NCBI GenBank assembly: GCA_002238645.1
Contig: MPMT01000003.1
Span: 29,232 to 93,231 of the forward strand
Reading direction: 5' to 3'
DNA: 64,000 nt
Origin: Alphaproteobacteria bacterium bin52
GTDB taxonomy: Bacteria > Pseudomonadota > Alphaproteobacteria > Thalassobaculales > Thalassobaculaceae
Part shown: one piece after another, positions 54,181 to 62,857 of the stretch
Layout of the letters: each line of letters opens with the position of its first letter
How positions within the stretch are numbered: position 1 is the stretch's first letter
Program-made: the position numbers and the translations under genes
The notes under the pieces: model-generated
Told to the model about the DNA's origin: nothing
Seen by the model: the letters and a program-made list of their open reading frames with translations, nothing else
The model's database searches: none

Positions 54181-54497
54181 TGCATTGGATCGCGCTGATT
54201 TTTGCTGGTGCTCTTGAAGTCGTGTGGGCCACCGCCATGAAGCAGTCGGACGGCTTTACCAGAATCGTCCCGTCGATCGTGACGTTCTGCACGGCCGGCG
54301 CCTCGTTCTGGCTTCTGGCGTACGCGATGAAGGCGCTTCCCCTCGGCACCAGCTACGCGGTCTGGACCGGCGTCGGTGCCGCCGGCGCGTTCGTGGCCGG
54401 CGTCGTGCTGTTCGGCGAACAGCTGTCCGCGCTCAGGGTCGTGAGCATCATCTTCATCGTTCTCGGGTTGATCGGACTGCGCCTGGCGACCGAATGA
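54180..54497 (+). CDS. gdx: SMR-family guanidinium exporter (Gdx/SugE)
   Basis: A 105-residue small multidrug resistance protein with four membrane segments. The essential Glu is in the first helix (GALEVVWATAMK), and the Gdx-type signatures are WATAMKQSDGF and KALPLGTSYAVWTGVG. These separate guanidinium/H+ antiporters (Gdx, formerly SugE) from EmrE-type drug pumps. It works as a dual-topology dimer in the inner membrane. It is convergent with the secreted hydrolase gene. Confidence 0.9.
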   Translation: MHWIALIFAGALEVVWATAMKQSDGFTRIVPSIVTFCTAGASFWLLAYAMKALPLGTSYAVWTGVGAAGAFVAGVVLFGEQLSALRVVSIIFIVLGLIGLRLATE

Positions 54498-54560
54498 CGG
54501 CAAGAAGGCGGTCCCTCGTATCATCGGGATCCGTTCCCGTTTCCCGGAACCGGCCTGGCC

Positions 54561-54574
54561 GGTGTCCCGACACC
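54561..54574. terminator. Short inverted repeat between convergent gdx and hydrolase genes
   Basis: GGTGTC-CC-GACACC is a 6-bp perfect stem in the 84-bp gap between two convergent stops. It is followed by TGGTTGG on the gdx side. It may serve both transcripts as a terminator, but no T-run of usual length is present. Confidence 0.35.
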
Positions 54575-54581
54575 TGGTTGG

Positions 54582-55667
54582 TCATTCGGAGGCGAGCGCG
54601 GAGGTCAGGAAGTCCAGAATCCGGCTCTCGATCCGGGACAGGAAGGCCTTGCGGTCGAAACCCGGCGGGTCCCGTGCAGGTTCGCCGACTTCGTCGATCA
54701 GGCTGGCCGGGAAGGGCGCGATGAAGGCGAAGTGGTGCGCCTCGGGATGGAGGACAGGTCGCTCGCCGTCGCCCAGCAGGCGCATGATGTTGTCTTCGTG
54801 CCATGGCCGGCGAAGCACCCGGTCACGGCCGAGGCGATGGATCTGCACCGGCACCGTCACCTGCGGGAAGGCGCCGGGCCCGAACAGGGCGCCGGTCGGC
54901 GCAACGGCGACTGCGGCACGGATCCGCCGGTCGGTCAGGTCGGGCAGCAAGCCGCCGGTCGTCCCGCCGGGTCGGCCGTAGCTGCAGAAAACCGGATCGC
55001 GGTCGCGAAAGCGAGTACAGTGGCTTGCCAGAACCCGCATGTCTGCCCTCCCGCCGATCAGGGCAAGCACGCTGTAGCCACCGGCCGAATGGCCGATGGC
55101 GGCGATGCGTGCCGGATCGATGCGCATGTCGAATTCGCGATCCCCGAGCAGCCGGTCCAGCAGGGCGCGCAACTGGCGCGGGCGGCGTACCCAGTTCTCC
55201 GCGGTCCCGCTGTAGCGAGCATCGCGCCAGTTGTCGCCGCCGTGCTCCGGCGCCGCCACGACATAACCGGCCCGGGCCAGCCGGATGGCCGTGCCGCGAT
55301 GGCCCAGGCGATGGCCGCCGGTGCCGTGGGAAATCAGGACCAGGCCGAAGTGTCCCTCGGCAAGCGGAGCGTTCCGTACCGCCGTCATCGGGAACGGCCC
55401 CTCGACGGTTTGCCCGTCCGCAACGTCGGTCGGATACCAGACGGCCGCCACCATGTGTTCGCCGTCACTCTGCATCCGCAAGTCGCGGAAGCCGATGCTT
55501 TCGGCGTGCGTACGGGCACTCGACAGAAGTATCGCGAGGAGGAGAGCGGCGAGAACCTGCACGGTCCAGGCCCTTGCGGCCGGGACCTTCAGCAGGCCGG
55601 CCGGAGTGTCGGCGGTGGGTGCCGTGCTGTTCGGCGACCGGTAAACCGTGTTCGGGATCATGAGCAT
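54582..55667 (-). CDS. Exported alpha/beta hydrolase (dienelactone hydrolase/PAF-acetylhydrolase-like)
   Basis: A 361-residue protein with a hydrophobic signal/anchor (VQVLAALLLAILLSSARTHA, about residues 36-55) and a catalytic domain. The oxyanion region is LISHGTGGHRLG, the nucleophile elbow GHSAGGYS and the catalytic His AHHFAF. It is therefore likely a periplasmic esterase. Two cysteines (SHCTRF, VFCSYG) could form a disulfide. The start at 55667 is uncertain because the n-region is long; a second ATG lies two codons on. Confidence 0.82.
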   Translation of the reverse strand: MLMIPNTVYRSPNSTAPTADTPAGLLKVPAARAWTVQVLAALLLAILLSSARTHAESIGFRDLRMQSDGEHMVAAVWYPTDVADGQTVEGPFPMTAVRNAPLAEGHFGLVLISHGTGGHRLGHRGTAIRLARAGYVVAAPEHGGDNWRDARYSGTAENWVRRPRQLRALLDRLLGDREFDMRIDPARIAAIGHSAGGYSVLALIGGRADMRVLASHCTRFRDRDPVFCSYGRPGGTTGGLLPDLTDRRIRAAVAVAPTGALFGPGAFPQVTVPVQIHRLGRDRVLRRPWHEDNIMRLLGDGERPVLHPEAHHFAFIAPFPASLIDEVGEPARDPPGFDRKAFLSRIESRILDFLTSALASE

Positions 55668-56034
55668 CACATTCAATGTTCCCGGGCTGATCAGACCGCC
55701 CGCGGCAGCTGCATGGAGGCAGGGGATGTGTCCTGCGCATCTTCGACAATCAGGCACGATCCCCGGGCGTGCAACAGGCGGGCCAGGGCGAGGGTCCGGC
55801 CGGCGGCGCCCAATCGTCAAGCCGGTCCGCAAGGCGTCTCCGGGCGCTCCGCATCGCTCGCCCGGGCTGCGGGATCGTCAACGGTCCTTCGATAAGGCAG
55901 TGGCGCTGGCAAGAAGACGATGAAACGGGGAACGACCGATCCCGCCCTTTCGGGATTGCCTGATCGGGAAGGGGGAGGTATCGGGGCCGCCTGGCGAGGA
56001 TCGGTCGGCGGCACGCCGGAACGGAGATGGCAAC
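55668..56034. other. 367-bp divergent intergenic region
   Basis: This is the gap between the left-pointing hydrolase and the right-pointing reductase. No coding frame with recognisable features and no clear hairpin or strong promoter pair was seen. It must hold the promoters of both genes. Confidence 0.4.
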
Positions 56035-56619
56035 ATGGAACAGAAGGGCCGGATTGCGGTGTTCGCCGGGAGTGCGCGCAAGGGGTCGCTCAACCGGAAG
56101 CTCGCACTGGTGGCCGCCCGTCACGCCCGGGAACTCGGTGCATGCGTGACCGTCGTCGACCTGGCGGACCATCGGCTTGCGATCTACGACGGAGATGACG
56201 AGGCGGAGAACGGGGTTCCGGAAACCGCCAGGCGCCTGCGGAACCTCCTCGTCCGGCAGGACGGTCTCATCATCGCGTCACCCGAGTACAACAGCTCGAT
56301 CTCACCGCTGCTCAAGAACAGCATCGACTGGATTTCGCGCCCGGACGGGGATACGCCGGGTCTTGTCGCGTTCCGCGGGAAGGTCGCGGGACTGGTGTCC
56401 GCCGCCCCCGGCGGCCTGGGCGGTCTGAGGGGACTGGTTCACCTGCGGGCCATCCTCGGCAACATCGGCATGATCCTGGTGCCCCAGCAGCACGCCGTCA
56501 CCAACGCGGCGACAGCCTTCGACGAAGCGGGAAACCTGGTGCGCAACGCCGATGACAGGGCGGTGCGTGCGGTTGCGGACGCGGTGACATCACTTGCCTG
56601 CTGCCGTCTGACCGGCTGA
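56035..56619 (+). CDS. NADPH-dependent FMN reductase family (flavodoxin fold)
   Basis: A 194-residue flavodoxin-like reductase. FMN-binding segments are AGSARKGSLNRKLA near the N-terminus and SPEYNSSISPLLKNSIDW in the middle, both diagnostic of the family that includes chromate and azo reductases. It uses NAD(P)H to reduce quinones, flavin or metals. GGAG lies 8 bases upstream of the ATG. The 3' end overlaps the convergent HEAT-repeat gene by 30 bp. Confidence 0.92.
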   Translation: MEQKGRIAVFAGSARKGSLNRKLALVAARHARELGACVTVVDLADHRLAIYDGDDEAENGVPETARRLRNLLVRQDGLIIASPEYNSSISPLLKNSIDWISRPDGDTPGLVAFRGKVAGLVSAAPGGLGGLRGLVHLRAILGNIGMILVPQQHAVTNAATAFDEAGNLVRNADDRAVRAVADAVTSLACCRLTG

Positions 56620-57441
56620 TCGTTCACTGTCTCCTTTGAGCCGGGCGAGAATTCGCGGCGCACGGTCGCTGTCGACGGTCTCGAGCACCTCGATCACGAC
56701 GTCGCGGAATGACGGGTCCCTGTCCGCCAGCTGACCGAGGCGGATCGCTACCTCATCGTCGGCAATCACCCCGAGCGCCAGGATGACCGCGCGGTCTGGG
56801 TTCGCTTCAAGATCCTGCAACAGCGGCGCGCGTACTGCCGCGTTGTTCCGGTGCGCCATCGCGATCCTGGCCGCGCGGCGCACCTGCGGGTCACGGTCGT
56901 CAAGCCCCGCCTCGATCTGCCGGACAAGCCGGGATCCTGCACGCACGGCGAGCGCGGCGAGACTGTAGGCGGCCTCGCGGATCCGCGGGTCGGACTCCTC
57001 GCACCAGCCGCACAGCGTCTCGGCATCGACATGCTGCCTGCGCAGGACCGCGGCCTGCAGGGTCCGTGCAAGCAGTGCGCCGACGAGCTCCGGCCGTTTC
57101 AGGATGTTGGCCAGAATCCGCCCCGCGTCCGGGTCATCGGCCTCCTCGAGGATCGTCAGAATTTCGCTCTGGACCGGATGGAGGCGTTTCTCGCCGAACG
57201 GGACCAGTCGGTTCCACAGATGCACCAGCGCCGGCAGGGCGCCGATTACTCGCCTGCGCCTGACCTCGGAACAGAGGTCGATCGCGTCGAACCGCTCGTC
57301 ACCTGTCGAGATGGCTTCAACCAGCTGCCGGTCGGAGAGCATTCCCGCACGGTCGGGAAGGATGTCACTGCTCGATCGCTCGAGGAGACTCGCATGATCG
57401 AACAGCGACGCTCCGGGCCCAGCCTTGGGCCGGTGGCTCAT
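56590..57441 (-). CDS. HEAT-repeat protein of unknown function
   Basis: A 283-residue soluble, all-helical protein with HEAT-like units such as DPRIREAAYSLAALA, DPQVRRAARIAMAH and NPDRAVILALGVIA. Such repeats build protein-binding superhelices. The first 50 residues lack repeats. No enzyme motif is visible. The ATG at 57441 (MSHRPKAGP) is the first reasonable start; a longer frame runs to 57561 but through the palindrome-containing gap. It is divergent from the PLP enzyme gene. Confidence 0.75.
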   Translation of the reverse strand: MSHRPKAGPGASLFDHASLLERSSSDILPDRAGMLSDRQLVEAISTGDERFDAIDLCSEVRRRRVIGALPALVHLWNRLVPFGEKRLHPVQSEILTILEEADDPDAGRILANILKRPELVGALLARTLQAAVLRRQHVDAETLCGWCEESDPRIREAAYSLAALAVRAGSRLVRQIEAGLDDRDPQVRRAARIAMAHRNNAAVRAPLLQDLEANPDRAVILALGVIADDEVAIRLGQLADRDPSFRDVVIEVLETVDSDRAPRILARLKGDSERSAGQTAAGK

Positions 57442-57524
57442 CGAGGGTGGTCCGCGGCATGCCCGCCATGCCGGATACGGGTCGGCATGAGCCGTCTCCC
57501 TGCACACTGGCCTGCCGGAGGGTA

Positions 57525-57546
57525 GCACTCCGCCCGGGCGGAGTGC
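57525..57546. repeat. 22-nt perfect palindrome upstream of the PLP enzyme gene
   Basis: GCACTCCGCCC is followed directly by its exact complement. The gap lies between divergent genes starting at 57441 and 57624. The left arm also overlaps GTAGCAC (57523-57528), which could pair instead with GTGCTAC (57562-57568), so two alternative foldings exist. It could be an operator or a leader RNA switch. Confidence 0.5.
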
Positions 57547-57579
57547 ACCCGACTGTCGCATGTGCTACTCCGGGACACC

Positions 57580-57600
57580 GATGCAGATCCTGTCTGCGTC
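57580..57600 (+). promoter_or_regulatory. Leader hairpin before the PLP enzyme gene
   Basis: GATGCAG (57580-57586) pairs with CTGCGTC (57594-57600) through seven pairs including one G-U, around a 7-nt loop. It ends 23 bp before the ATG. A SAM-II riboswitch, common before methionine genes in alphaproteobacteria, was looked for and not recognised. Confidence 0.35.
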
Positions 57601-57623
57601 CAGTCCGCCCGGGAGAACCTGGC

Positions 57624-58802
57624 ATGAAGGCACGGCCGGAAACGCTGATCGCGCAGGTGCTGGGACATGTCGACGAGACGACCGGCGCGCTCGCACCGCC
57701 CATTCACCTCTCGACCACCTTCGAACGCGATCCGGACAGGGACTACCCGCGCGGGTACAGCTATTCGAGGTCGTCATCACCGACATGGTCCGTGCTAGAA
57801 GGTCTGCTTGCCGAACTCGAGGACGGTGCGGGGGCGCTGGTGTTCAGTTCCGGCATGGCCGCCGCCACCCTGCCGTTCATGGCCCTGCCGCCCGGCTCCC
57901 ACGTGGTGACCCAGGCCACAATGTACTGGGGGGTGCGCTCCTGGCTCTTTGACCAGGACCGTCGCGGAACCATTCGGGTATCCATGGCCGAGCACCCCGA
58001 TGACATCCCGGGGCTGATCAGGCCGGACGAAACCAGGCTGGTCTGGATTGAGACACCGGCCAACCCGACCTTCCGCTGTACTGATATCGCGGCCACCGCC
58101 GCCTGCGCGCATGCCGCCGGAGCGCGTCTTGTCGTTGACTCGACGGTCGCCACTCCGCTGCTCACCAGGCCGATCGAACACGGCGCGGACCTGGTCATGC
58201 ATTCTGGCACCAAGTACCTGAACGGTCATGGTGACGTCCTCGCCGGGGTGCTGGTCACGGCACGCGAGGACGGTTTCTGGGCCGAGCTTGTCCGGTTGCG
58301 CGCCATGCAGGGAGCCGTGCTCGGTCCGTTCGAGGCCTGGCTCATGCTGCGTGGCATGCGCACCCTGCACCTGCGGGTCCGGCAGTGTTCGCAGAGCGCG
58401 CTCGCGCTGGCCCGTCACTTCGAGAACCACCCGCGGCTGCGGTCGGTTCTCTACCCGGGTCTCGGCTCGGCTCCCGACCACGAGGTGGCCCGGCGCCAGA
58501 TGCAGGGCGGTTTCGGCGGCATGTTGTCGATCAGGCTGGCGGGGGGTGAGAGCGAGGCACGGCAAGTGGCTGCGCGGGTCCGGGTGTTCAAGCGGGCGAC
58601 GTCGCTCGGCGGCGTCGAGAGCTTGATCGAGCACCGGGCATCGATCGAGGGCGAGGGGACGCCGGTTCCACCGGACCTGCTCAGACTTTCGGTTGGTATC
58701 GAACACATCGACGACCTGGTCGGCGACCTGGAGGCGGCGATTGATGGGCAGGCGCGGACTCGGGTAGGGTTGGGCCGGGAACCGGGGGAGGACAGCGGAT
58801 GA
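57624..58802 (+). CDS. Cys/Met metabolism PLP enzyme (cystathionine gamma-synthase/beta-lyase family)
   Basis: A 392-residue fold-type I PLP enzyme. The family's opening PPIHLSTTFERD, the Tyr in SYSRSSSPTW and the PLP lysine in MHSGTKYLNGHGD are all present. The block TSLGGVESLIEHRAS closes the active site. Members do gamma-synthase, beta-lyase or gamma-lyase chemistry on sulfur amino acids; subtype cannot be fixed by eye. GGGAGA precedes the ATG at 57624. It overlaps the CinA-like gene by 4 bp. Confidence 0.92.
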   Translation: MKARPETLIAQVLGHVDETTGALAPPIHLSTTFERDPDRDYPRGYSYSRSSSPTWSVLEGLLAELEDGAGALVFSSGMAAATLPFMALPPGSHVVTQATMYWGVRSWLFDQDRRGTIRVSMAEHPDDIPGLIRPDETRLVWIETPANPTFRCTDIAATAACAHAAGARLVVDSTVATPLLTRPIEHGADLVMHSGTKYLNGHGDVLAGVLVTAREDGFWAELVRLRAMQGAVLGPFEAWLMLRGMRTLHLRVRQCSQSALALARHFENHPRLRSVLYPGLGSAPDHEVARRQMQGGFGGMLSIRLAGGESEARQVAARVRVFKRATSLGGVESLIEHRASIEGEGTPVPPDLLRLSVGIEHIDDLVGDLEAAIDGQARTRVGLGREPGEDSG

Positions 58803-59287
58803 CCGTACTCTCGACCATGGCCGCCGAGGTCGGAGCGCTGCTCAGGACGCGCGGCGAAACAGTGGCGGTTTCGGAATCGTCAAGTGGCGGCATCGTTTCG
58901 GCAGCCCTGCTCTCGATCCCGGGCGCCTCGGCGTGGTTCATGGGCGGTGGCGTGATCTACACCCACCGGGCGCGCGAGATCCTGCTCGAGATCGACTTCG
59001 ACGATCACCCGGGCGTGCGGTCGTCGAGCGAGCCGTACGCCGAACTCGCGGCACAGGCGATACGGCGACGCCTGGGCACCGTTTGGGGTATCGCGGAGAC
59101 CGGGGCGGCGGGCCCGACCGGCAACCGGTACGGAGACGCCGCCGGCCACAGCTGCATCGCCGTTGCCGGTCCGGTCAACCAGGTGATGACGCTGGAGACC
59201 GGGCTCGCGGACCGGGAGGAGAACATGTGGCTGTTCGCGAGACAGACCCTGCAGTTCCTGGAACAGGCGTTGCGCGACGCAGGATAG
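58799..59287 (+). CDS. CinA C-terminal-domain protein (NMN deamidase-like)
   Basis: A 162-residue stand-alone CinA C-terminal domain. The conserved VSESSSGGIVSAALLSIPGAS and ETGAAGPTGNRYG blocks match PncC-type nicotinamide-mononucleotide deamidases. The enzyme would recycle NMN to NaMN in NAD metabolism. Its ATG overlaps the preceding stop (ATGA), so it is coupled to the PLP enzyme gene. Confidence 0.88.
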   Translation: MTVLSTMAAEVGALLRTRGETVAVSESSSGGIVSAALLSIPGASAWFMGGGVIYTHRAREILLEIDFDDHPGVRSSSEPYAELAAQAIRRRLGTVWGIAETGAAGPTGNRYGDAAGHSCIAVAGPVNQVMTLETGLADREENMWLFARQTLQFLEQALRDAG

Positions 59288-59308
59288 GAAACCGGGGATG
59301 GTGGTGCC

Positions 59309-59848
59309 ATGAGCAGGGTGTTCGGATCCCTTCGGCAGCTCGGATACGTGGTCCGGGACATCGAGGCGGCGATGCGCTACTGGATCGAGGTCAACGGCGT
59401 CGGTCCGTTCTTCTACATTGAACGGGTGCCGTTGCGCGCGTTCACCTTCCGCGGCGAGGCTTCGCAGCCCGAGATGTCCATTGCGCTTGCGTTCTCGGGT
59501 TCGGCCCAGGTCGAACTGATCCAGCAGCGAAACCGCGAACCGTCAATGTACCTCGAGTACCTCGACGCGGGGCAGGAGGGGCTGCAGCATGTCGCCTACT
59601 GGCCGGACGACTACGAACAGGCGATGCGGAAGGCCCGGGATCAGGGGCTGGTGATCGGACAGCAGGGCGATATCGCGGGCAGGGGTCGGTTCGTGTACTA
59701 CCAGACTGCCGGTCACCACGGGACCTGCATCGAATTCGCCGAGTGCACCGACTACCGGCTGTACCAGTTCGAGGCGATGGAACGGATCGCGTCCGACTGG
59801 GACGGCCGCGACCCGATTCGCACCAACCTTCCGGCACCTCCCGGGTAA
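59309..59848 (+). CDS. VOC-superfamily (glyoxalase-like) protein
   Basis: A 179-residue vicinal-oxygen-chelate protein. It begins FGSLRQLGYVVRDIEAAMRYWIEVNGVGPFF, the typical first beta-alpha-beta-beta-beta motif. It has QVELIQQRN with the metal-site Glu, GLQHVAYW with His and CIEFAE with the second Glu. Such proteins include isomerases and ring-cleavage dioxygenase relatives. It is 21 bp downstream of the CinA-like gene. Confidence 0.87.
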   Translation: MSRVFGSLRQLGYVVRDIEAAMRYWIEVNGVGPFFYIERVPLRAFTFRGEASQPEMSIALAFSGSAQVELIQQRNREPSMYLEYLDAGQEGLQHVAYWPDDYEQAMRKARDQGLVIGQQGDIAGRGRFVYYQTAGHHGTCIEFAECTDYRLYQFEAMERIASDWDGRDPIRTNLPAPPG

Positions 59849-59858
59849 CCGGCCCGGT

Positions 59859-61466
59859 TCAGGGCGTCGGGTGATCCTCCCGGATCATGTCCGAGGCCTT
59901 CTCGCCGATCATGATGCAGGCACCGTTGGTGTTGCCGGAGACCATGGTCGGCATGATGGAGGCGTCCGCGATCCGCAGCCCGTCGAGTCCGCGCACCCGC
60001 AGTCTTTCGTCAACCACGCCAAGAGGCCCGGGACCCATGCGGCACGTGCCAATGGGATGGTACGCGGTCTCCGCGGTGCTGCGGATGTAGTCGAGGATCT
60101 CGTCGTCACTCTGCACATCGGTCCCAGGTGAGTATTCGTCACCGCGAACGGACTTCATCGCCTCGGTATCCATGATTCTGCGGATCAGGCGGAACCCTCC
60201 GAGTATGGTGTCGCGATCGATCGGGTCGGTCAGGAAGTTGAACCGGATTGCCGGATGATCCCTCGGATCGGGAGACTTGATGTGGATCGACCCGAGGCTC
60301 TCGGGGCGCAGCTGGTACACCGAGACCGTCATCGCCGGGAAGTCGTGCAGCTGCCGCTTTTTCGGGTTCTTGACCGCGTAGGGCACGATGTGCATCTGCA
60401 CGTCCGGCGTTTCCATCTGTGGCCGGGTCTTCAGAAACGCCAGCATCGGGGCCGACGGCAGGCTGAGGAAGCCGCGCTGGCGGATCAGGTACTCCATGAC
60501 CTGGATCGCCGGCCCGATTCCCTTCATGCGCTGGTTGTATGACAGTTCCGACCGCTTCATGTGGAACTGGGTCCGGGCGTTGATGTGATCGCGCAGGTTC
60601 TCTCCGACCCCCGCAATTTCATGGCGGACCTCGATCCCGTGTTCGGACAACACGTCCGGACGCCCGATTCCCGACAGCTCGAGCAGCTGCGGAGTGGCCA
60701 CCGCGCCGGCGCACACGATCACCTCGCGCGTGCATGTTGCCTCGATCTCTATCCCGTCCTGACGATAGACGACACCGGTGCACCTGGTTCCTTCCAGCAG
60801 CAGCCGTTCGGAATGGGCCCTGGTCTCGATGTGCAGGTTGCGGCGGTTGCGGATCGGCTGCAGGTAGCAACGGGCCGTGCTCTGGCGTACGCCGCGACTG
60901 ATCGTGGTCTGGGTACGAACGATGCCTTCCTGGCTCGCGCCGTTGTAGTCGGGGTTGTGCGCGAACCCGAGTTCGCTTGCGGCTGACCGCAGCGCGTCGT
61001 AGAGCGGCCCCTCGTCGGTGGCCTCGCTGACCCGGAGCGGGCCGCCCTGGGATCGCAGTTCGTCGGCGCCATGCTCGTAGTGTTCCAGGCGCTGGAACAC
61101 TGGCAGCACGTCCTGGAAGCTCCAGCCCGGATTGCCCATCTGGCGCCAGGTATTGTAGTCGAGCGGCTGGCCGCGCACGAACACCAGCCCGTTGATGGAA
61201 CTGGATCCGCCGAGCAGCCTGCCGCGCGGGACCGGGATGCGCCTGTTGGCGGTGTGCTCCTCCGGCTCGGAACTGTAGCGCCAGTTTGCGGTCGCGTGGT
61301 CGATCAGCAGCCCGAAACTCACCGGGATGCGCGAGTAGGGGTGAGTGCGTGCGCCGGCCTCGAGCAGCAGCACCCGCCAGCGTGGGTTTTCCGACAGCCG
61401 GTTCGCAAGCGCGGCGCCGGCAGAACCGGCGCCGACGATGATGAAGTCGTAGGGTTCGGCGGCCAC
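59859..61466 (-). CDS. GMC-family flavin oxidoreductase (choline dehydrogenase-like)
   Basis: A 535-residue GMC oxidoreductase that uses FAD to oxidise an alcohol to an aldehyde. The ADP-binding GAGSAGAALANRLSE lies at the N-terminus. The signature LLGGSSSINGLVFVRG follows, then the active-site His region AYHPIGTCRMG and the C-terminal SGNTNGACIMIGEKA. The GTG at 61466 starts the frame. It is the last gene of a left-pointing group with an aminotransferase, an LLM oxidoreductase and an SDR. Confidence 0.93.
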   Translation of the reverse strand: MAAEPYDFIIVGAGSAGAALANRLSENPRWRVLLLEAGARTHPYSRIPVSFGLLIDHATANWRYSSEPEEHTANRRIPVPRGRLLGGSSSINGLVFVRGQPLDYNTWRQMGNPGWSFQDVLPVFQRLEHYEHGADELRSQGGPLRVSEATDEGPLYDALRSAASELGFAHNPDYNGASQEGIVRTQTTISRGVRQSTARCYLQPIRNRRNLHIETRAHSERLLLEGTRCTGVVYRQDGIEIEATCTREVIVCAGAVATPQLLELSGIGRPDVLSEHGIEVRHEIAGVGENLRDHINARTQFHMKRSELSYNQRMKGIGPAIQVMEYLIRQRGFLSLPSAPMLAFLKTRPQMETPDVQMHIVPYAVKNPKKRQLHDFPAMTVSVYQLRPESLGSIHIKSPDPRDHPAIRFNFLTDPIDRDTILGGFRLIRRIMDTEAMKSVRGDEYSPGTDVQSDDEILDYIRSTAETAYHPIGTCRMGPGPLGVVDERLRVRGLDGLRIADASIMPTMVSGNTNGACIMIGEKASDMIREDHPTP

Positions 61467-61498
61467 GGGCGGGTCTCCGGTTCGGTACGGCGTTGCCG

Positions 61499-62788
61499 TC
61501 AGGTGACAGGAAGTACCCGGGCGGCCGAGGCAAAGGCGTCCAGGGTCAGCTCGATGTCCGCCTCGTCGTGCGCAAGACCGACATAGAACTTGCTGTCGCC
61601 CTTCAGCACGCCGCGTTCAAGCAGCAGGGCGTTGAACTTCTGCAGCTTGCCGGCATCCGCGGCGAACATGCCGCGGTAGTTCTCGACCGGGCCGTCGGTA
61701 AACTGGATGTCGAAGAGCGGCGGTTCGCCGACGATGCGGTGTGTGTGGCCGGCCGCGTTCATCGCCTGGGAAAGCCCCTGCATCAGCCTGCGTCCGGTGT
61801 CGAATACCTTCTCGTAGCTCCCCGGGCGTTCCAGCACGTCCAGGGTCGCGAGACCGGCGACCGCGGCGACCGGGTTGCCCGAAAGCGTGCCGATCTGTGG
61901 CAGGAAATCGTCCTCGCCCACGGCCGAGCGGTCGAAATGCGCCATCAGTTCGGCGCTTCCGCACACGGCCGCCAACGGGAAGCCGCCGCCGACGATCTTG
62001 CCGAGGGTGCACATGTCGGGGGTGACGCCGTAGTACTCCTGCGCGCCGCCGTAGGCAAAGCGGAACCCGGTGACGATCTCATCGAAGATCAACGGGATTT
62101 CGTAGCGTGACGTAATCTCCCGCAGGGCTTCCAGGAAGCCCGGCTTCGGCGGGATCAGCCGCTGGAATGCCTCGACGATCACGCCGCCGAGTTCGTCGTG
62201 ATGCTCCTCGATCAGGCTGCGAACGGTTTCGGCGTCGTTGAAGGGAGCGATCAGGACCTCGTCGCTGATCCGGGCGGGAATGCCCGCGGAGTCGGCGACG
62301 GCGTTCGGAAAGTTCGAGAGACGGCGGGGGGCGAGACTCTGCAGCGAATAGTCGCTCATGCCGTGGAAACCACCCTCGAACTTGAGGATCTTGTCGCGCT
62401 TGCGGTGCGCGCGGGCGGCACGCATGGCATACAGGGTCGCCTCTGAACCCGCGCTCACGAACCGCACCATGTCGGCGCATGCCATGGCGTCGCAGATCCG
62501 TTCCGCCAGCCTGATCCCGTGCTCGTTGTTGGCAAAGAAGGTGGTGCCGCGCGGGATCTGTTGCTGCACCGCCGCCATGACCTCGGGATGGCAGTGACCG
62601 ATGAACATGGGACCCGATCCGAGCAGGTAGTCGACATACTCCCTGCCGTGCACGTCCCGAACCCGGCCGGCCTGGCCCTCGCGGATGATGATCGAGCCGG
62701 ACAGGTTGCCGAAACTGCCCGCCGGGAGCACCCGGGTTGCCCGTTCAACGAGCGTCCGATCCGCGCTGTCAGCCTGAACTGCCGCCAT
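61499..62788 (-). CDS. Class III aminotransferase (glutamate-1-semialdehyde aminomutase-like)
   Basis: A 429-residue PLP enzyme. The cofactor motif DEIVTGFRFAYG and the PLP Lys in CTLGKIVGGGFPLAA are present. The N-terminal GSGPMFIGHCHPEVMAAV and SAGSEATLYAMRAARAH match the GSA-aminomutase/omega-transaminase branch. It is unlikely to be hemL itself, because it lies with a GMC oxidoreductase in a catabolic group. The amino donor and substrate are unknown. The start is ATG 62788. Confidence 0.9.
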   Translation of the reverse strand: MAAVQADSADRTLVERATRVLPAGSFGNLSGSIIIREGQAGRVRDVHGREYVDYLLGSGPMFIGHCHPEVMAAVQQQIPRGTTFFANNEHGIRLAERICDAMACADMVRFVSAGSEATLYAMRAARAHRKRDKILKFEGGFHGMSDYSLQSLAPRRLSNFPNAVADSAGIPARISDEVLIAPFNDAETVRSLIEEHHDELGGVIVEAFQRLIPPKPGFLEALREITSRYEIPLIFDEIVTGFRFAYGGAQEYYGVTPDMCTLGKIVGGGFPLAAVCGSAELMAHFDRSAVGEDDFLPQIGTLSGNPVAAVAGLATLDVLERPGSYEKVFDTGRRLMQGLSQAMNAAGHTHRIVGEPPLFDIQFTDGPVENYRGMFAADAGKLQKFNALLLERGVLKGDSKFYVGLAHDEADIELTLDAFASAARVLPVT

Positions 62789-62813
62789 GGCAATGACCCT
62801 CCGTGATTGTGGT

Positions 62814-62855
62814 GTCGCGAGTGTAACAGACGTCTGCAGGTGCGTGTATCGCGAC
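62814..62855. repeat. Nested inverted repeat between LLM and aminotransferase genes
   Basis: An outer 7-bp repeat (GTCGCGA at 62814-62820 and TCGCGAC at 62849-62855) encloses a 10-bp palindrome CAGACGTCTG (62827-62836). It fills most of the 69-bp gap between two co-oriented left-pointing genes. It may be an operator, a promoter-proximal site or a transcript hairpin. Confidence 0.4.
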
Positions 62856-62857
62856 TG

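Noticed and set aside
57442..57623. SAM-II riboswitch before the Cys/Met PLP gene
   Set aside because: Expected in alphaproteobacterial methionine genes, but the conserved core and pseudoknot pattern were not found. The hairpins are reported separately without that label.
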